Below are positions 62,801-64,000 of a stretch of DNA of 64,000 bases, in pieces. This DNA comes from Orthonyx spaldingii (Eukaryota > Chordata > Aves > Passeriformes > Orthonychidae), in contig VZTJ01000523.1 in the NCBI GenBank assembly GCA_013397795.1, forward strand, positions 2,283,036-2,347,035, read 5' to 3'. The position numbers were made by a program, and so were the translations under genes. Each line of letters starts with the position of its first letter. Within the stretch, counting starts at the first letter, position 1. The notes under the pieces were generated by a model. It was not told the origin of the DNA and did no database searches. It was given only the letters and a program-made list of their open reading frames with translations.

Positions 62801-64000
62801 AGGGTGAAAGCCACGGGGCCACTGGTTCAGCGGGGCGGGCTGGGACCGGCGGCCGCGGCCATCGGGGCTCTCCGGCCCCCGAGCCCCGGTACCGCCGGGG
62901 CTCTCCATCCCCCTGACCCCCGGTACCGCCGGGGCTCTCCATCCCCCTGACCCCCGGTACCGCCGGCACTCTCCATCCCCCTGACTCCCGGTACCGCCGG
63001 CACTCTCCATCCCCCTGACTCCCGGTACCGCCGGCACTCTCCATCCCCCTGACTCCCGGTACCGCCGGGGCTCTCCATCCCCCGACCCCCGGTACCGCCG
63101 GGACTCTCCATCCTCCGACCCCCGGTACCGCCGGGACTCTCCATCCTCCGACCCCCGGTACCGCCGGCGCTCTCCATCACCCTGACCCCCGGTACCGCCG
63201 GGGCTCTCCATCCCCCGACCCCCGGTACCGCCGGGGCTCTCCATCCCCCCCCAAAGCCCCCGTTCCCGGTACCTGCTGGTTCTGGTAGGCGGTGACGGTG
63301 GTGAACTCGGTCTCCTGGAAGGAGAAGGTCTGCACCCCCTCGGCCGGCAGCGACTGGATCTGCGCTAGATCGAAGCGAGAGTCCTGGGCGATAACGTGGA
63401 CGCGGGGCTTGTACTTGTGCATGGACTGCAGGATGATCTGTGCGGGGGGACAGGCGGCTGAGCCCCCCCGGAGGGACAAGGGCAGGGAGAAAACCCCAGG
63501 CGAGGCTCAGGAGGGACCCAGCCCCGAGCCCCGGGGCAGCAGGGACCGGCCCCCGCCCTCCCGGCTCTGACCCCGGGGGATGCTCCGCACCCCGGGCCGA
63601 TGCTCTGCCCCTCCCCGGCCGGGCTGCCCCACACCTACGTGCCCCTTGTCGTCCATCTCGTTGTTGGTGAGCTTGACGCGGTCGAAGCTGATGATTTGCC
63701 TCATCCAGGTCTCCCCCGAGCAGGGGGAGTCGGGGTGGATGTAGAGGCGCGGGGTGATGCAGGAGTGGTCCGTGTTCCCCGCCACCATCCACTGCGAGCT
63801 GTGATAGACGTCCCTGTGCCAGCCCCGTGTCCCGCTCGGAGCGAACGGGTCGCAGACCGGGGCCAGCGGAGCACGGAGGGTCCCGCGGGGTGTGGGGGGT
63901 CCCCGCCGGTCCCCCCGTACCTGTATCGCTTGGAGTCCACGGGCACGACGTCGATGGCGATGTAATATTGCTGCAGCGGCTCCAGCCCCCTCACCTTCAC
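59256..64000 (-). CDS. TBX22: TBX22, T-box transcription factor 22, partial (six 3' coding exons)
   Basis: A nuclear DNA-binding factor; in mammals it acts in palate and tongue development (established). Exons in transcript order: 63921 to beyond 64000, 63639-63813, 63273-63437, 62732-62796, 62566-62651 and 59256-59851. All have GT/AG borders and phases join. The visible product is about 388 residues. T-box landmarks are IAIDVVPVDSKRYR, SSQWMVAGNTDH, PDSPCSGETWMRQIISFDR, LTNNEMDDKGH, ILQSMHKYKPRVHV, FTTVTAYQNQQ and KLKIDRNPFAKGFRD. The C-terminus (GGTPSPLNPLLSPS, PLYYKICPASF, LYGYNFSVPSRL, INHCL) matches TBX22 rather than TBX15, TBX18 or TBX1. Human TBX22 is about 520 residues, so roughly the first 130 lie past the window edge. 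One oddity is aspartate after the KRYR motif, where human has tyrosine. Confidence 0.96.
61490..61556. repeat. 22-bp tandem repeat, three copies
   Basis: TAATATTTTAGCAT starts at 61491, 61513 and 61535, with GCACAA linking units. Confidence 0.9.
61690..61715. repeat. (AAT)n-rich simple repeat
   Basis: ACTACTAATAATAATAATAA-type run in the last TBX22 intron. Confidence 0.8.
62566..62651 (-). CDS. TBX22: TBX22 coding exon, end of T-box region
   Basis: 86 bases: one base finishing arginine, then GVLDGLLDSYPWRPPLALDF and KAFGADSQ, then one base of the next glycine. Acceptor CCCCCCGCAG, donor CAGG/GTAAGT. Confidence 0.95.
62732..62796 (-). CDS. TBX22: TBX22 coding exon, T-box C-terminal helices
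   Basis: 65 bases encoding ITKLKIDRNPFAKGFRDPGR and N plus AG of a split arginine. In T-box proteins this segment carries the helix that enters the DNA minor groove. Intron phases agree with the neighbours. Confidence 0.95.
62862..63272 (-). repeat. GC-rich 33-34-bp minisatellite in a TBX22 intron
   Basis: GGTACC starts recur at 62888, 62922, 62956, 62990, 63024, 63058, 63091, 63124, 63157, 63191 and 63224, and once more at 63268 in the exon's own splice donor. Spacing is 33 or 34 except the last, 44. On the transcribed strand each unit reads GTACCGGG.., a G-rich run, ATGGAGAGCCCCGGCG or a close variant. Confidence 0.96.
63273..63437 (-). CDS. TBX22: TBX22 coding exon, T-box core
   Basis: 55 codons, phase 0 at both ends, IILQSMHKYKPRVHV to TTVTAYQNQQ. 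Acceptor CCCCCCGCACAG, donor CAG/GTACCG. Confidence 0.95.
63639..63813 (-). CDS. TBX22: TBX22 coding exon, T-box core
   Basis: 175 bases: one base finishing arginine, then 58 codons DVYHSSQWMVAGNTDH to NNEMDDKGH. Acceptor GGCTGGCACAG, donor CAC/GTAGGT. Confidence 0.93.
63921..64000 (-). CDS. TBX22: TBX22 coding exon, T-box, cut by the window edge
   Basis: 26 visible codons VKVRGLEPLQQYYIAIDVVP and VDSKRY plus AG of a split arginine. Donor CAG/GTACGG. The exon continues past 64000. Confidence 0.94.

Noticed and set aside
62558..63792. Glycine/arginine-rich frames of 228 and 321 codons on the minus strand
   Set aside because: They read the TBX22 intronic minisatellite and cross true exons mostly in the wrong frame.
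1..64000. tRNA, rRNA or CRISPR-like arrays
   Set aside because: No cloverleaf with a canonical T-loop box, no rRNA sequence and no spaced direct repeats were seen; the tandem arrays found are satellites.

Overview
The window is vertebrate, and almost certainly bird, nuclear DNA. The evidence is sparse genes with multi-exon structure and GT-AG introns, CpG-rich promoter regions interrupted by assembly gaps, and about twenty copies of the avian LINE family CR1. CR1 copies are recognised by their 3' end (..CCATTCTATGATTCTGTG-like) and by the conserved block before it. Several copies resemble types common in songbirds, so a passerine is my guess, but no gene here fixes the species. There are no bacterial features, operons or CRISPR arrays.

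Three genes can be read with confidence. TENT5D (FAM46D), a non-canonical poly(A) polymerase, lies on the minus strand at 3889-5064 with its whole 391-residue reading frame in one exon. CHMP1B, an ESCRT-III subunit, lies on the plus strand with seven coding exons visible between 33892 and 37852; the tiny first coding exon must fall in the assembly gap at 31151-31747. TBX22, a T-box transcription factor, lies on the minus strand from the right edge down to 59256; six exons covering most of the T-box and the whole C-terminus are present, and the N-terminal exons lie beyond 64000. TENT5D and CHMP1B are head-to-head, and CHMP1B and TBX22 are tail-to-tail. From memory, the same three neighbours occur at human Xq21.1, where the CHMP1B member is the pseudogene CHMP1B2P, so this looks like the ancestral autosomal version of that block. 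The genes do not form a pathway; the neighbourhood is conserved synteny.

Layout: 1-3829 is non-coding flank; 3830-5079 is the TENT5D coding exon; 5080-17640 is probable TENT5D intron with CR1 copies; 17640-18600 is a CpG-rich region around a 497-bp gap (candidate TENT5D promoter); 18610-30450 is non-coding with CR1; 30457-32338 is CR1 plus the gapped CpG island of CHMP1B; 33892-37852 is the CHMP1B coding exons, with a probable solo LTR and two CR1 pieces in its introns; 37853 to about 40815 is a probable 3' UTR; 40916-41320 is a 133-bp tandem repeat; 41320-58159 is a long non-coding interval with a CA-rich minisatellite at 45795-46660 and only three CR1 copies; 59256-64000 is TBX22, one of whose introns is filled by a 33-34-bp GC-rich minisatellite built from the neighbouring splice-donor sequence.

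I found no new gene system. The points most worth checking are the TBX22 donor-containing minisatellite, the intron-bearing CHMP1B with a sharp GC jump confined to one exon, and the two gaps that fall on the two likely promoters.
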